Source: Acidobacteriota bacterium (lineage in GTDB: Bacteria; Acidobacteriota; Blastocatellia; Pyrinomonadales; Pyrinomonadaceae). From it: DNA of 64,000 bases. Shown one piece after another: positions 49,057-58,352 of the stretch; position 1 is the stretch's first letter; each line of letters starts with the position of its first letter. Made by a program: the position numbers and the translations under genes. The stretch lies in contig JAOAPY010000052.1 in the NCBI GenBank assembly GCA_025463135.1, forward strand, positions 62,001 through 126,000, written 5' to 3'. The notes below the pieces were generated by a model that saw only the letters and a program-made list of their open reading frames with translations, did no database searches and was not told where the DNA came from.

Positions 49057-50865
49057 ATGTCTGCCAAATTAGGCGAAATCCTTGTCCGTGAAAATCTGAT
49101 TAGCCCGCAACACCTGCGTGAAGCGCTTGAATATCAGCGTGAACACGGGGGTCGCCTGGGCTTCAACCTCGTCAAGCTCGGCCTCGTGTCTGATGACATG
49201 ATTACGGCGGTTCTCTCCCGCCAATATGGCATCCCTTCGGTCAATCTCGAACTGTTTCAAATCGATGCTTCGGTGCTGCGGCTGATCCCACAGGAAGTCG
49301 CGCAAAAGTATTCGGTCCTGCCACTGTCTCGAGTGGGCGCCACGCTCACTCTGGCGATGGTGGATCCGACCAACGTATTCGCCATGGACGACATAAAGTT
49401 CATGACAGGTTTGAACGTTGAGCCGGTCGTGGTTGCAGAGGCCAGTATTCAGCACGCCATTTCCAAGTACTACAGCAATTCACGGGAGATTGATCTGGCC
49501 GCCGTCACCGTCGATGAATCAGTCCTTGAAAGCGTCTCAGTCCTCAGCGCCAATGGCAACGGAGCCATCACCAATGCGGACCTCGTCTCGCTCGATACGA
49601 TTGACTTCGCGCCGGCGGAGGGCTCGGAAGAAGTCGAGGTCGTTGAAGACAACGAAGAGATCGATCTTTCGACCCTTTCGCGAATGTCCGCGGATGCTCC
49701 GGTGGTGCGCCTGGTTAATGTGCTGCTGGTGGATGCGCTGCGGCGCGGCGCCTCTGACATTCACGTCGAGCCATACGAGAAAGAACTGCGTATTCGCTTC
49801 CGCATCGACGGCGTCTTGTACGACGTTATGCACCCACCGCTGAAGCTGCGGGACGCATTGATTTCCCGCATCAAGATCATGTCGAAACTCGACATTTCTG
49901 AAAAGCGTCTGCCGCAGGATGGCCGCATCAAGATCAAGGTGAAAGTTGATGCCCGATCGCGGGAACTCGATTTCCGCGTTTCAACTCTGCCGACGTTGTT
50001 TGGCGAGAAGGTCGTGCTTCGTCTGCTCGATAAAGAAAATCTGATGCTCGACATGACCAAGCTCGGCTTCGAACCAGAGTCGCTGGTCAAGTTCAAGCGA
50101 AACATTTCGAAACCCTACGGCATGGTCCTGGTGACTGGTCCAACCGGAAGCGGAAAGACCAACACGCTTTATTCGGCACTCCAGGCCTTGAACACCGTCG
50201 ACACCAACATCATGACGGCCGAAGACCCCGTCGAATTCAACCTGGTGGGAATCAACCAGGTGCAGATGAAGGAGCAGATCGGTCTGAACTTCGCGGCCGC
50301 CCTGCGAGCTTTCCTGCGTCAGGATCCCAACATTATTCTGGTCGGTGAAATTCGTGACTTCGAAACCGCGGAGATAGCCATCAAGGCGGCCTTAACCGGC
50401 CACATGGTCCTGTCTACCCTGCACACCAACGATGCTCCCTCGACCATCTCGCGTCTGATGAACATGGGCATCGAGCCCTTCCTGGTTGCTACGAGCGTCA
50501 ATCTAATCCAGGCCCAGCGGCTTATTCGCCGGATCTGCAAAGACTGCAAACGCGAGAACCCGACCCCCGCTGAAGCACTCGCTGAAATCGGTTTCACGCT
50601 GGAAGAAACCAAAACACTCAAGACCTACAAAGGGCAGGGCTGCTCCACCTGCAACAACACCGGTTACAAAGGGCGCGTAGGACTCTACGAAGTCATGGAA
50701 ATAACCGATGAGATTCGTGAACTGATCCTGATCGGCGCCTCCGCTTTGGAACTGCGAAAGAAGGCGATTGAAGACGGAATGATCACTTTGCGGGAATCCG
50801 GACTTCACAAGATTCGCGCGGGAATTACCACGGTCGAAGAGGTTGTCCGTGAGACTGTGGCTTAA
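49057..50865 (+). CDS. pilB: Type IV pilus extension ATPase PilB
   Basis: 602 residues. A GspE-N/MshEN-type domain (about 1-160; ILVRENLISPQHLREALEYQ) is followed by the T2SSE ATPase. Walker A is VTGPTGSGKTNTLYSAL, the Walker B/Asp-box region is LRQDPNIILVGEIRDFETAE, and a His-box reads LSTLHTNDAPST. Four cysteines in CKDC ... CSTC form the zinc site, as in PilB/GspE. It powers pilus extension. The gene heads pilB-X-pilT-pilC, all on the plus strand with short gaps. Confidence 0.94.
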   Translation: MSAKLGEILVRENLISPQHLREALEYQREHGGRLGFNLVKLGLVSDDMITAVLSRQYGIPSVNLELFQIDASVLRLIPQEVAQKYSVLPLSRVGATLTLAMVDPTNVFAMDDIKFMTGLNVEPVVVAEASIQHAISKYYSNSREIDLAAVTVDESVLESVSVLSANGNGAITNADLVSLDTIDFAPAEGSEEVEVVEDNEEIDLSTLSRMSADAPVVRLVNVLLVDALRRGASDIHVEPYEKELRIRFRIDGVLYDVMHPPLKLRDALISRIKIMSKLDISEKRLPQDGRIKIKVKVDARSRELDFRVSTLPTLFGEKVVLRLLDKENLMLDMTKLGFEPESLVKFKRNISKPYGMVLVTGPTGSGKTNTLYSALQALNTVDTNIMTAEDPVEFNLVGINQVQMKEQIGLNFAAALRAFLRQDPNIILVGEIRDFETAEIAIKAALTGHMVLSTLHTNDAPSTISRLMNMGIEPFLVATSVNLIQAQRLIRRICKDCKRENPTPAEALAEIGFTLEETKTLKTYKGQGCSTCNNTGYKGRVGLYEVMEITDEIRELILIGASALELRKKAIEDGMITLRESGLHKIRAGITTVEEVVRETVA

Positions 50866-50883
50866 AGCATAGGAGTAAAGAAA

Positions 50884-51609
50884 ATGTTGCGAAAAGTTCT
50901 ATTGTCAATATTGATCCTACTTTCGGTGTTTGCCATCATGCCCTTCGCGGACTCGGCTGCCCGTGGCCTGAGTCGCAGCATCGGCTTGCAGAGGCGGCAT
51001 CATCGTCATCACTCGCGTCGCTGGTGGCGTCGCCACAGAGCGCACATGCGTCACCGCCAGGCTGCGATGTCGATGGCCCATCGGCCGGCAACTTTGACTT
51101 CCAGGTCAGTCGTGACCGGTCCAAACAATACTCCTGCTGCTGCTACCGTCCAGCCTCCTGCGATGTCAAACGGATTGTCAAACGGATGGAGCGCGATGCC
51201 GGCTGCGGCTAACGGCGAGGTGAAATTCCGCGCCAAAGAAAACGCAACCGATCAGGCCGCTCTTACAGTGGTGGCCCTTAGCCGACCTGCTCCGGCTTAT
51301 CTGACCAGCAAAGAGCAGCGACAAATGCTTAGCGGTATTTCTTTCGCCGAACTGCGGCGCTCAGTGATTGACAAGATGATCACGGCGGGCGGTTGGGTCA
51401 ACAACGACTTCGAGCGTGAAGTAGGCGGCCGTCGCGTGTTCGTAGTGACCGCGCAAACACCGGCCGAGGGCCGTTCGCCGGAGAAGGCCTGGAATTTCTA
51501 TTTCACCGAAGTCAAAGGACGGATCTACAGTCTGGCTACCGAAGCCAACCTGCAGTCAGCTCAGCGCATGGCAGCCGAAGCCGAAAGATTTATCGCTTCG
51601 CTGAAGTAG
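50884..51609 (+). CDS. Uncharacterised secreted protein between pilB and pilT
   Basis: 241 residues. A signal peptide about 1-26 is followed by a His/Arg-rich stretch (about 36-60; RRHHRHHSRRWW), a Ser/Thr/Ala-rich low-complexity linker (about 70-125) and a folded C-terminal domain (about 130-241; AELRRSVIDKMITAGGWVNN, then RRVFVVTAQTPAEG). GGAG precedes the ATG. No family was recognised. Its position within the pilus operon suggests an envelope component of the pilus machine, but that is inference. Confidence 0.85.
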   Translation: MLRKVLLSILILLSVFAIMPFADSAARGLSRSIGLQRRHHRHHSRRWWRRHRAHMRHRQAAMSMAHRPATLTSRSVVTGPNNTPAAATVQPPAMSNGLSNGWSAMPAAANGEVKFRAKENATDQAALTVVALSRPAPAYLTSKEQRQMLSGISFAELRRSVIDKMITAGGWVNNDFEREVGGRRVFVVTAQTPAEGRSPEKAWNFYFTEVKGRIYSLATEANLQSAQRMAAEAERFIASLK

Positions 51610-51663
51610 GAAAGGCACTCTTGCCGGTATTTCTGAGCTTAGGGTCGAGGAGAATTTAACCAA

Positions 51664-52839
51664 ATGGGACCGAATGAAACACCGCCACAGATCTCGCTTT
51701 CAGAACTTCTGCGCAGTCTTTCTGAATTGCACGGATCTGATCTACACGTCACCACCGGCTCTCCGCCGCAGGTGCGCGTCCACGGTCATCTGCGCCCGCT
51801 CGAAGGTTACCGAAACCTGACCTCGGCAGACACGAAACAACTTGCTTATTCGGTATTGACCGATGCGCAAAAGCATCGCTTCGAAGAGAATCTCGAACTC
51901 GACTTTTCCTTCGGCGTCAAAGGACTGTCTCGATTTCGCGCGAACCTCTTCAATCAACGCGGCGCCGTGGGTGCGGTGTTTCGCGCCATTCCCTATGAGA
52001 TCAAAGCCTTCGAGGATCTCGGGCTACCCTCGGTCGTCAAGGAACTATGCAACAAGCCACGTGGCCTGATTCTGGTCACCGGGCCCACCGGTTCCGGAAA
52101 ATCGACTACGCTCGCCGCCATGATTGATAAGATCAATCGTGAGCGTCACGAGCACATTCTGACTATCGAGGATCCGATCGAGTTTCTGCACAATCATAAG
52201 AACTGTTTGATCAATCAACGCGAAGTCAACTCTGACACTCGCGGTTTTGCCGAGGCCCTGCGCACTGCTTTGCGTCAGGATCCCGACGTCGTGCTGATCG
52301 GTGAAATGCGAGATCTGGAAACGATTGAATCAGCTTTACGCATTGCGGAAACTGGACACTTGACCCTGGCCACACTGCACACTAACTCGGCCATCTCGAC
52401 CATCAACCGTATCATCGACGTCTTTCCTGCGGATCAGCAATCACAGATTCGGGCCCAGCTTTCCCTGGTGCTCGAGGGAATCCTTTGCCAGGCACTGCTG
52501 CCAAAGGCTGAAGGCGCAGGGCGCGTGATGGCCCTCGAGGTCATGATTCCCAATTCTGCAATCAGGAATCTGATTCGCGAAGACAAGGTCCACCAGATTT
52601 ATTCGATGATGCAAACCGGACAGGACAAGTACGGCATGCAAACGTTCAATCAAACGCTGGCCACTCTTTATCACCGGCGCCAGATCACTCTTGATTGCGC
52701 TTTGCAGCGTTCATCCAATACCGACGAACTGAAAGAACTGATCGAACGCGGTTCCGGACTGAACACCGGACCCAAACCCAACCATCCCAGCCCCTATGCC
52801 CAGGTTCGCCCCGTCGGCAGCCGTCCCACGGCTAGATAA
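51664..52839 (+). CDS. pilT: Type IV pilus retraction ATPase PilT
   Basis: 391 residues. Walker A is VTGPTGSGKSTTLAAMID, the Asp box is LRQDPDVVLIGEMRDLETIE, and the retraction-specific motif AIRNLIREDK is present near residue 300. There is no cysteine zinc site, which distinguishes it from PilB. A Pro-rich tail of about 30 residues ends the protein. GAGGAG ten bases upstream fixes the ATG at 51664. It powers pilus retraction for twitching and DNA uptake. Confidence 0.95.
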   Translation: MGPNETPPQISLSELLRSLSELHGSDLHVTTGSPPQVRVHGHLRPLEGYRNLTSADTKQLAYSVLTDAQKHRFEENLELDFSFGVKGLSRFRANLFNQRGAVGAVFRAIPYEIKAFEDLGLPSVVKELCNKPRGLILVTGPTGSGKSTTLAAMIDKINRERHEHILTIEDPIEFLHNHKNCLINQREVNSDTRGFAEALRTALRQDPDVVLIGEMRDLETIESALRIAETGHLTLATLHTNSAISTINRIIDVFPADQQSQIRAQLSLVLEGILCQALLPKAEGAGRVMALEVMIPNSAIRNLIREDKVHQIYSMMQTGQDKYGMQTFNQTLATLYHRRQITLDCALQRSSNTDELKELIERGSGLNTGPKPNHPSPYAQVRPVGSRPTAR

Positions 52840-52863
52840 CCTCAGGAACCGGAGATCTGAAAA

Positions 52864-54093
52864 ATGCCTACATATGTTTTTAAAGGCCGCAACAAACTGA
52901 ATGAGAATGTTGTCGGTGAACGCGTCGCGGACAATCGCGAGGCCTTGCGGCAGATCCTGCGAAAAGAGCAGGTAACGATTACCGCGGTCAAGGAAAAGGG
53001 GCGCGAGATTGGTATCCCCAAGCTTGGCGGCCGCAAGAAGGTCAAGGCAAAAGATCTCTCGATCTTTACCCGGCAGTTTTCCGTCATGATAGATGCGGGC
53101 TTGCCCCTGGTCCAGTGTTTGGAAATCCTGGCCCAGCAGCAGGAGAACAAATACTTTCAGGGGATCCTGTTGCAAGTGCGGCAGGACGTTGAAGAGGGCT
53201 CGACCCTGGCGGCGGCCATGGCCCGACACACCAAGGTCTTTGACCAGCTTTACGCCAACATGGTTGAAGCCGGTGAGACCGGCGGTATTCTCGATCTGAT
53301 TCTTCAGCGCCTTTCGACGTTCATTGAAAAGATCGTCAAGTTAAAGCGCGATGTAATTTCGGCAATGATTTATCCGGCCGCGGTTGTGTTGTTGGCCGTC
53401 GTGGCGGTCGCGGTGATCATGATCGTGGTGATTCCGCAGTTTCAGAATATCTTCCTTGGTCTGCTCGGACCCGGCGAACAATTGCCGTTGCCGACGCGCA
53501 TCGTCGTAGGCATAAGCGACTTTCTGGCCGGCTGGGGAGGCCTGGTAATTTTGGCTTCCATTATCGCTTTCGTGGTTGGTTTTCGCTTCTACTACAAGAC
53601 TCCCGGTGGACGGAGAGTCATCGATGGTCTGGTTCTGAAAGTGCCCATCCTCGGCGACATCTTCCGCAAGATAGCAGTTGCCAGATTTTCGCGTACGCTT
53701 TCCACGCTGCTTTCTTCCGGCGTTCCCATCCTGCAATCGTTGGACATCACCGCCCGAACCTCTGGTAACGTGATCATTGAATCAGCGATTCTGAAAATCC
53801 GTCTCGCCGTCGAACGCGGCCAAAGCTTTGTCGAGCCGTTAAAGGCCACCGAAGTCTTTCCGCACATGGTAGGCCAGATGATCGGCATCGGTGAACAAAC
53901 CGGCGCGCTCGATGCGATGCTGGGCAAAATTGCCGACTTCTATGAACAGGAAGTCGACGCGGCCATCGCGAACCTTCTGACACTAATCGAGCCCGTACTG
54001 ATTGGCTTCCTCGGTGTCACCATCGGTTCGATCGTCATCTCGATGTACCTGCCGCTGTTCACCCTGATCGGCAAACTCTCCAACGGCCATTGA
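52864..54093 (+). CDS. pilC: Type IV pilus inner-membrane platform protein PilC
   Basis: 409 residues with two GspF/PilC domains (about 70-195 and 270-395), each ending in a membrane segment, and a third TM helix at about 220-240. Signatures: DLSIFTRQFSVMIDAGLPLV and VARFSRTLSTLLSSGVPIL. It couples ATPase motion to pilin assembly. GGAG is about ten bases before the ATG. An intrinsic terminator follows at 54137, closing the operon. No pilin, pilMNOPQ or pilD gene is in the window. Confidence 0.95.
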   Translation: MPTYVFKGRNKLNENVVGERVADNREALRQILRKEQVTITAVKEKGREIGIPKLGGRKKVKAKDLSIFTRQFSVMIDAGLPLVQCLEILAQQQENKYFQGILLQVRQDVEEGSTLAAAMARHTKVFDQLYANMVEAGETGGILDLILQRLSTFIEKIVKLKRDVISAMIYPAAVVLLAVVAVAVIMIVVIPQFQNIFLGLLGPGEQLPLPTRIVVGISDFLAGWGGLVILASIIAFVVGFRFYYKTPGGRRVIDGLVLKVPILGDIFRKIAVARFSRTLSTLLSSGVPILQSLDITARTSGNVIIESAILKIRLAVERGQSFVEPLKATEVFPHMVGQMIGIGEQTGALDAMLGKIADFYEQEVDAAIANLLTLIEPVLIGFLGVTIGSIVISMYLPLFTLIGKLSNGH

Positions 54094-54136
54094 TGGGAAG
54101 TGAAGTGTGTTGTGATGATTTCTTGAGAAGAAAACG

Positions 54137-54163
54137 GGCCAGGATGGCCTGGCCTGTATTTTC
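54137..54163 (+). terminator. Intrinsic terminator after pilC
   Basis: The stem GGCCAGG-atgg-CCTGGCC is followed by TGTATTTTC, 43 bases after the pilC stop. The palindrome can serve both strands and also separates the oppositely oriented NACHT gene. Confidence 0.75.
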
Positions 54164-54284
54164 TCGTCGCGGGCCGGACGTGCAGTCTCATGCAGTTGAT
54201 TCGACTCCATGGTGGCAATTCTGCTGAGACATTAACCTGCCCCGCGAGATAGCCGTAGTTCGTTTAGGGTATTCAGCCATAAGA

Positions 54285-56333
54285 CTAAATATTTGCCCAG
54301 TCCGCTTGCCTGATTACAATAAGACATTCTTTTAGTACATTCTTTCTGGCGTCCCTTGACACATAGCATCCATTATTCAAGCATTCCAAGGGAATCTGGT
54401 AAACACTGAGCAGAGTGACCAAAAGATTTAGCAAGTATCCGCTCGTATCTTTTATTAGCACACGGTTAATCTCTTTGAGCGAATCTCCTTCCATTGTGAG
54501 TTGTTCATTGAGTATCTCCCTGTAGGCGTGACCAAAAACCGACGCCGCAGCATCGGCGTAAAGCGTACTAACGGCGAGCAGGTCGTCAGCTTTGTCAATC
54601 GCAGTATGCAGCGTGCTACCAAAGGCAGTTGTATAAAGATCAGTTAAGCTCCGAAGCACTTCCAAAATCCGCTTCGACACAACAGAAATCTGACCATGAT
54701 TTGAGGTATTATGTTGCGAGCCAGCCAGCAGCTCTATTGTTCTCCCAAGGCAAAGCACCTTCGCAAGCTCCACGGATATATTTAGCGTTTTGAAAAACAC
54801 ATTCTGATTAGCAACGCGAGCTCTTACCGGTTGCAAAATAAACGCGAGTCTTCCCACTGCCAACACATCTGCCTTGTCGATTATCATCATCAGGAAATCG
54901 TCCGCCTGATCCAACATACCCGCTGTCATCAGAAATACTTCACGCCATCGCTTGTCAGCAAAATGCTCTTCAACCATTCGTCTCATGGAGCCTCGTGAAG
55001 CATTGTCTACCATATATTTTGCAGTGAAGTATTCTTGAAACGTCAAATGGGAAAACGAATAAATCCCTCTTGCCCTTTCAACGAACAATCCATGTTGGGC
55101 TTCAATCGATTTCAAAATATCTTCACTATCGATCTCCAAAGCGCCCATCTTGATTTGTGGCAAGTTGCGAATAAACTGGCCGATGTGATGCGTTAATGTG
55201 CGTTGAGCGAAAAAGTGCTCATCGTTTTGAAACGTCTTTGCAGCGATTCGGCTAAACAGGCTTTCCTTCTTTCGGATTGTGAGGTCCTTATATAGATCCT
55301 CACGTTTTACTCCTCTGGAGGCGTCCCATTTTTTTAATAGCGCGTCAAGTGCCTCTTCGTAGAGTTCGGCTCTATTTTTTGGGAAACTCATTGTTTGATC
55401 GAACGCCAAACAGAGCAAGGTCAACAAGAGTGGGATTGCCGCGAGATCCATTATGCGCGGGAATTTAGTAAGCTCTGACCAGCACAAAGAAGCCTTTCTC
55501 TCTTCAGTAAACCAATTTTCGATAAAACGTTGGATTTGATTCGCATCAAAATCTGCGATCTCCACATAGGTGAATTTCTCGAAGACATAATTAAAGGCGG
55601 CTATTCGGCAACTTATGATAAATCTGGTCCTGGGGAAATCCCGCGCGAGTTGTTCGATATCCCTAACAACCTCCGCTTCTCTAGCTTTTGGTACCTCATC
55701 CAAGCCGTCCAAGAGTAACAGGCACTTTCCCAAATCAAGCATATGATTCAAAAATGGTTGTGGCTGCGGGAATTGGCAAACCTCGAACTCTTGCACTATG
55801 AAGTCCTTGAACGACTTCTTGCTGTCAGCCAAATGCTTGAGTTGTACAAACACCGGCAGGACTTTGCGCCTCAGAGATCCGTCCGCTGCCTGAAGAGCGA
55901 TATACTTCAGAAATGTTGTTTTACCTGCACCGGGTTTACCCAACAAAATGATTCTGGGTGTCTTATTAACCACTTCAATGCCGGCTTTTGTTGAGCGCTT
56001 TAACCCAAAGCTGGTCGGGTTCTCTTGAAACCAACGGTGTAGATCTTCAACCGTTTCTCGTTGTTGTGAGGTAATCTTTTCCAAAACATTCACTCGGGTA
56101 TATATATTGCGAATCGGAATTGACTCGCTCATGCCGAAAATTCTCATGGTTCCATAGCGCTCTTCAATTTGTTCCGTATAGCGTCTCGCCGCGAAGCCAA
56201 AAAAATCGCGCTCGTCATTCTTCCCTTTGATCCAGTCCAGGCTGTCCTTGAGTCCGTGATAGCACGATTTAAAAATCTCTGTGAAGGCATTGACTGCGAC
56301 TTTAGCGGCCAGATCTGTAGTTAGGTGGTCCAT
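54285..56333 (-). CDS. NACHT-family NTPase (bacterial NLR-like), probable anti-phage protein
   Basis: 682 residues. A short N-terminal helical domain (about 1-120) precedes the NACHT module: Walker A GKPGAGKTT (132-140), Walker B LLLLDGLDE (205-213), and the sensor RFIISCR. The downstream winged-helix mark is FSHLTFQEYFTAKYM (about 435). The helical C-terminus (about 470-682) has no LRR or WD repeats and ends with Cys-containing helices. bNACHT proteins are established phage-defence ATPases that sense infection and trigger an effector, often through the short N-terminal domain. The gene is alone and noticeably more AT-rich (sampled lines about 42% G+C against about 52-55% around it), suggesting acquisition. 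Confidence 0.85.
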   Translation of the reverse strand: MDHLTTDLAAKVAVNAFTEIFKSCYHGLKDSLDWIKGKNDERDFFGFAARRYTEQIEERYGTMRIFGMSESIPIRNIYTRVNVLEKITSQQRETVEDLHRWFQENPTSFGLKRSTKAGIEVVNKTPRIILLGKPGAGKTTFLKYIALQAADGSLRRKVLPVFVQLKHLADSKKSFKDFIVQEFEVCQFPQPQPFLNHMLDLGKCLLLLDGLDEVPKAREAEVVRDIEQLARDFPRTRFIISCRIAAFNYVFEKFTYVEIADFDANQIQRFIENWFTEERKASLCWSELTKFPRIMDLAAIPLLLTLLCLAFDQTMSFPKNRAELYEEALDALLKKWDASRGVKREDLYKDLTIRKKESLFSRIAAKTFQNDEHFFAQRTLTHHIGQFIRNLPQIKMGALEIDSEDILKSIEAQHGLFVERARGIYSFSHLTFQEYFTAKYMVDNASRGSMRRMVEEHFADKRWREVFLMTAGMLDQADDFLMMIIDKADVLAVGRLAFILQPVRARVANQNVFFKTLNISVELAKVLCLGRTIELLAGSQHNTSNHGQISVVSKRILEVLRSLTDLYTTAFGSTLHTAIDKADDLLAVSTLYADAAASVFGHAYREILNEQLTMEGDSLKEINRVLIKDTSGYLLNLLVTLLSVYQIPLECLNNGCYVSRDARKNVLKECLIVIRQADWANI

Positions 56334-56790
56334 AAGCTTCTTCGTCAGTCTGCGTTACAAACCCTGGCGATGACGACTAGGATCGGACAATTAACGCTTT
56401 GGTTTGCGCAAGTTCATTTTAGTTTCAACCTGGCAGCGCAAACTTGAAGAGTTCAAACCATAAATGTCTTAAGGTCATTTATCGTGAGCATTGAAGGATG
56501 CATACTGACAAAGTCGGCATCGGGGACTCACCATCGGGCCCAACACCTTTGAATTCTAGTGTTAAATTCGGGTCACCCTCAGCAGTCTACATTTGAGTGC
56601 AGTGTAAGTCTAACCATTCCGCGTGATTGACGAGTAAATTGAACCGCGGCCACTTGACGGTTTCGCGTTATACGTCGCGAAGATCCAATCATGTAGGCTA
56701 AGGGCCGGCACGTCTGATGTTTCAGACGTGCCGGCCTCTAACGCTCGTTGCGCATTTTTCTGCGCAACTTTTGGTCAGGTGATTCTTTCG
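56334..56790. other. Gap between the NACHT and small secreted-protein genes
   Basis: 457 bases, more AT-rich near the NACHT start, whose promoter should be here. I could not pick hexamers. The far end carries two hairpins described separately. Confidence 0.5.
56703..56768 (-). terminator. Two strong hairpins after the small secreted-protein gene
   Basis: Reading minus from the stop at 56791, the first stem is GTTGCGCA-loop-TGCGCAAC (56747-56768). The second is a perfect 15-bp stem with a four-base loop, GGCCGGCACGTCTGA and its complement (56703-56736). The first looks like a terminator without a U-run; the second may be a REP-type palindrome. Confidence 0.6.
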
Positions 56791-57120
56791 TTAGTTGATC
56801 CTTTCGCGTCTGATCAGGACCATTTGCGATCCACCGTAAGGTGAATACCTCATCTGATAAGTCTCACGATAGGTATGCCATCCGTCACGCACAATGCGCG
56901 TTTGGATTGAGTTGTTGTACCCGCGATTGTAATCCCGATACTCACGCCGATCGCGATCATAGTCACGACGATAATCACGATCGTTGTGACGCCGCTGTCC
57001 AATCCGGATGCGGATTTGAGGATTAGCCCTGGTTACAGCGTTCGCGTTTATCTCAGTCCATGAACCTATGAATCCCAAAGAAGCTATTGCCAGCGTAATT
57101 GAAAGTAGACGTTTTTTCAT
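56791..57120 (-). CDS. Small secreted Arg/Asp/Tyr-rich protein
   Basis: 109 residues from ATG 57120, which has GGGAGGAAG just upstream; longer upstream frames have no signal. Signal peptide about 1-26 (LLSITLAIASLGFIGS). The mature part has a charged repeat (HNDRDYRRDYDRDRREYRDY) and a C-terminal beta-like segment (IVRDGWHTYRETYQMRYSPY). No family was recognised. Strand and spacing suggest an independent transcription unit. Location is outside the cytoplasm; function unknown. Confidence 0.8.
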   Translation of the reverse strand: MKKRLLSITLAIASLGFIGSWTEINANAVTRANPQIRIRIGQRRHNDRDYRRDYDRDRREYRDYNRGYNNSIQTRIVRDGWHTYRETYQMRYSPYGGSQMVLIRRERIN

Positions 57121-57537
57121 TTTCTTCCTCCCATTGTTCAAAACGTTCGCTGGATATACTTGCAAGCACCAGGCCCTTGGTAGCGCCATACTAGTCATTG
57201 AAGGTTTTGTGAAGTAAATGAACGGTGATTGTGACCAGACGAACACTCTATTCACATCAAGATTACAATTGGATTTTGGACATTCGTTTTGTGTTGCAAC
57301 GAGGTCGGGCGTCATGTCGCATTCGCGACATTGGATGCACGAAATGAGAACTGGACGAACAGGCAAGGTCGATCGGTTGGAAACCCACAAACTCACGGGA
57401 CTGCGTTTCCGACTGGATTAACGTACCGAATTGTCGAGGGCGGACACTCAGGCCCGCCCCTAAAAGAAGGATGACCTGAGTGCCTTCGCGCGACTTTCTA
57501 ATTACCACGTAGCAGGCAATCGCGTACAATTCGCGGC
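57121..57537. other. Divergent intergenic region with a family G arm
   Basis: 417 bases between the small secreted gene and the CAT-like gene. It contains the family G arm GAGGGCGGACACTCAGGCCC at 57436-57460. A plus-strand ORF near 57218 has no protein-like features and was not called. Confidence 0.5.
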
Positions 57538-58284
57538 ATGGCGGAGTATCTGGATATCGCGAATTGGGCGCGGCGCGATGTATATAAATTCTTCCGTGGC
57601 TTTGATAAGCCGTATTTCAATATCTGCACCATGCTGGATGTGAGCAATTTGCTTTCGGCGTTAAGCGAAAGAAGCGGGGGCTTTGATGAGAGCGAAGCAG
57701 CGCGGAGAGGAACGTTGTTGCACGCGGGACGCGTGCGGTCCCAGGCTTCTGGCGAGACGCCCGTGCCACGCATTGATGCGAAAGCGAATGTGTCCCTGGC
57801 GTATCACTACTTCGCTTTGAAGGCTGCGAATGAGATTGAGCCGTTTCGTTATCGGTTAAGGAGCGACAGGGTGCTGGTCCATCCGGTAATTCATGGAGCG
57901 ACGACGGTGTTGCTGCCGAATGAGACGTTTACATTTGCGTATTTTGACTACGCAGCGGACTTCGCAGAGTTTATCGACGGAGCTGAGCGCGCGGTCGCAG
58001 AGGCAAGGACCACCGGTAGTTTCTGGACCAAAGACGATGATGACAACATGATCCACTGTACCGTCCTGCCGTGGGTGTCGTTCACCAGTTTCTCGCATGC
58101 GCGGAATTGGAAACGCGAGGACTCGGTCCCTAAGATTTCCTTCGGGAAGTTCGTACGCGATGGAGAGAGGACGTTGATGCCGTTGTCCGTCGAAGTACAC
58201 CATGCCTTGATGGACGGATTTCATGTTGGGCGCTATGTCATGCGACTGGAAGAATTGCTGTCCAAAGCGGAGAGGTACCTCTAA
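57538..58284 (+). CDS. Chloramphenicol-acetyltransferase-like acyltransferase with repeat-derived insertion
   Basis: 248 residues; the CAT family is about 215. The N-terminal motif WARRDVYKFFRGFDKPYFNI and the central FALKAANEIEPFRYRLR are typical. The catalytic HHALMDGFHVGRY motif is intact near the C-terminus. Between the third strand (LDVSNLLSALSE) and NVSLAYHYFALK there are about 30-38 extra residues, of which LHAGRVRSQASGETPVPR is encoded by a family B repeat at 57720-57770. The active site should be usable if the loop is tolerated. The substrate is unknown; many such homologues are not chloramphenicol-specific. The insertion could also reflect an inactivated copy kept in frame by chance. 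Confidence 0.85.
   Translation: MAEYLDIANWARRDVYKFFRGFDKPYFNICTMLDVSNLLSALSERSGGFDESEAARRGTLLHAGRVRSQASGETPVPRIDAKANVSLAYHYFALKAANEIEPFRYRLRSDRVLVHPVIHGATTVLLPNETFTFAYFDYAADFAEFIDGAERAVAEARTTGSFWTKDDDDNMIHCTVLPWVSFTSFSHARNWKREDSVPKISFGKFVRDGERTLMPLSVEVHHALMDGFHVGRYVMRLEELLSKAERYL
57720..57770. repeat. Family B repeat inserted in frame in the CAT-like gene
   Basis: GCACGCGGGACGCGTGCGG then TCCCAGG equals one family B arm. It is followed by the linked GGCGAGACGCCCGTGCCACG arm also seen at 34470-34491. It adds residues to a conserved CAT segment without a stop codon. Confidence 0.8.
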
Positions 58285-58316
58285 GGCGGTCCGAGAGAGA
58301 CTGCGGCTGCGCCCCT

Positions 58317-58352
58317 CTCATTCACACCCGGTTGAAACCGGGTGTGAATGAG
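58317..58352. repeat. Family C perfect palindrome
   Basis: The 17-bp arms CTCATTCACACCCGGTT and their exact complement are joined by GA. It is the same motif as the outer arms at 26431-26586. It begins 33 bases after the CAT-like stop and could end its transcript. Confidence 0.8.

Noticed and set aside
56703-56736. Perfect 15-bp palindrome as an operator or origin.
   Set aside because: It lies downstream of a gene on its coding strand and next to a terminator-like stem, so an end-of-gene role or REP repeat is likelier.
57218-57421. A 67-codon plus-strand ORF in the divergent gap.
   Set aside because: There is no ribosome-binding site, the composition is odd and no domain is visible; it reads through a likely promoter region.
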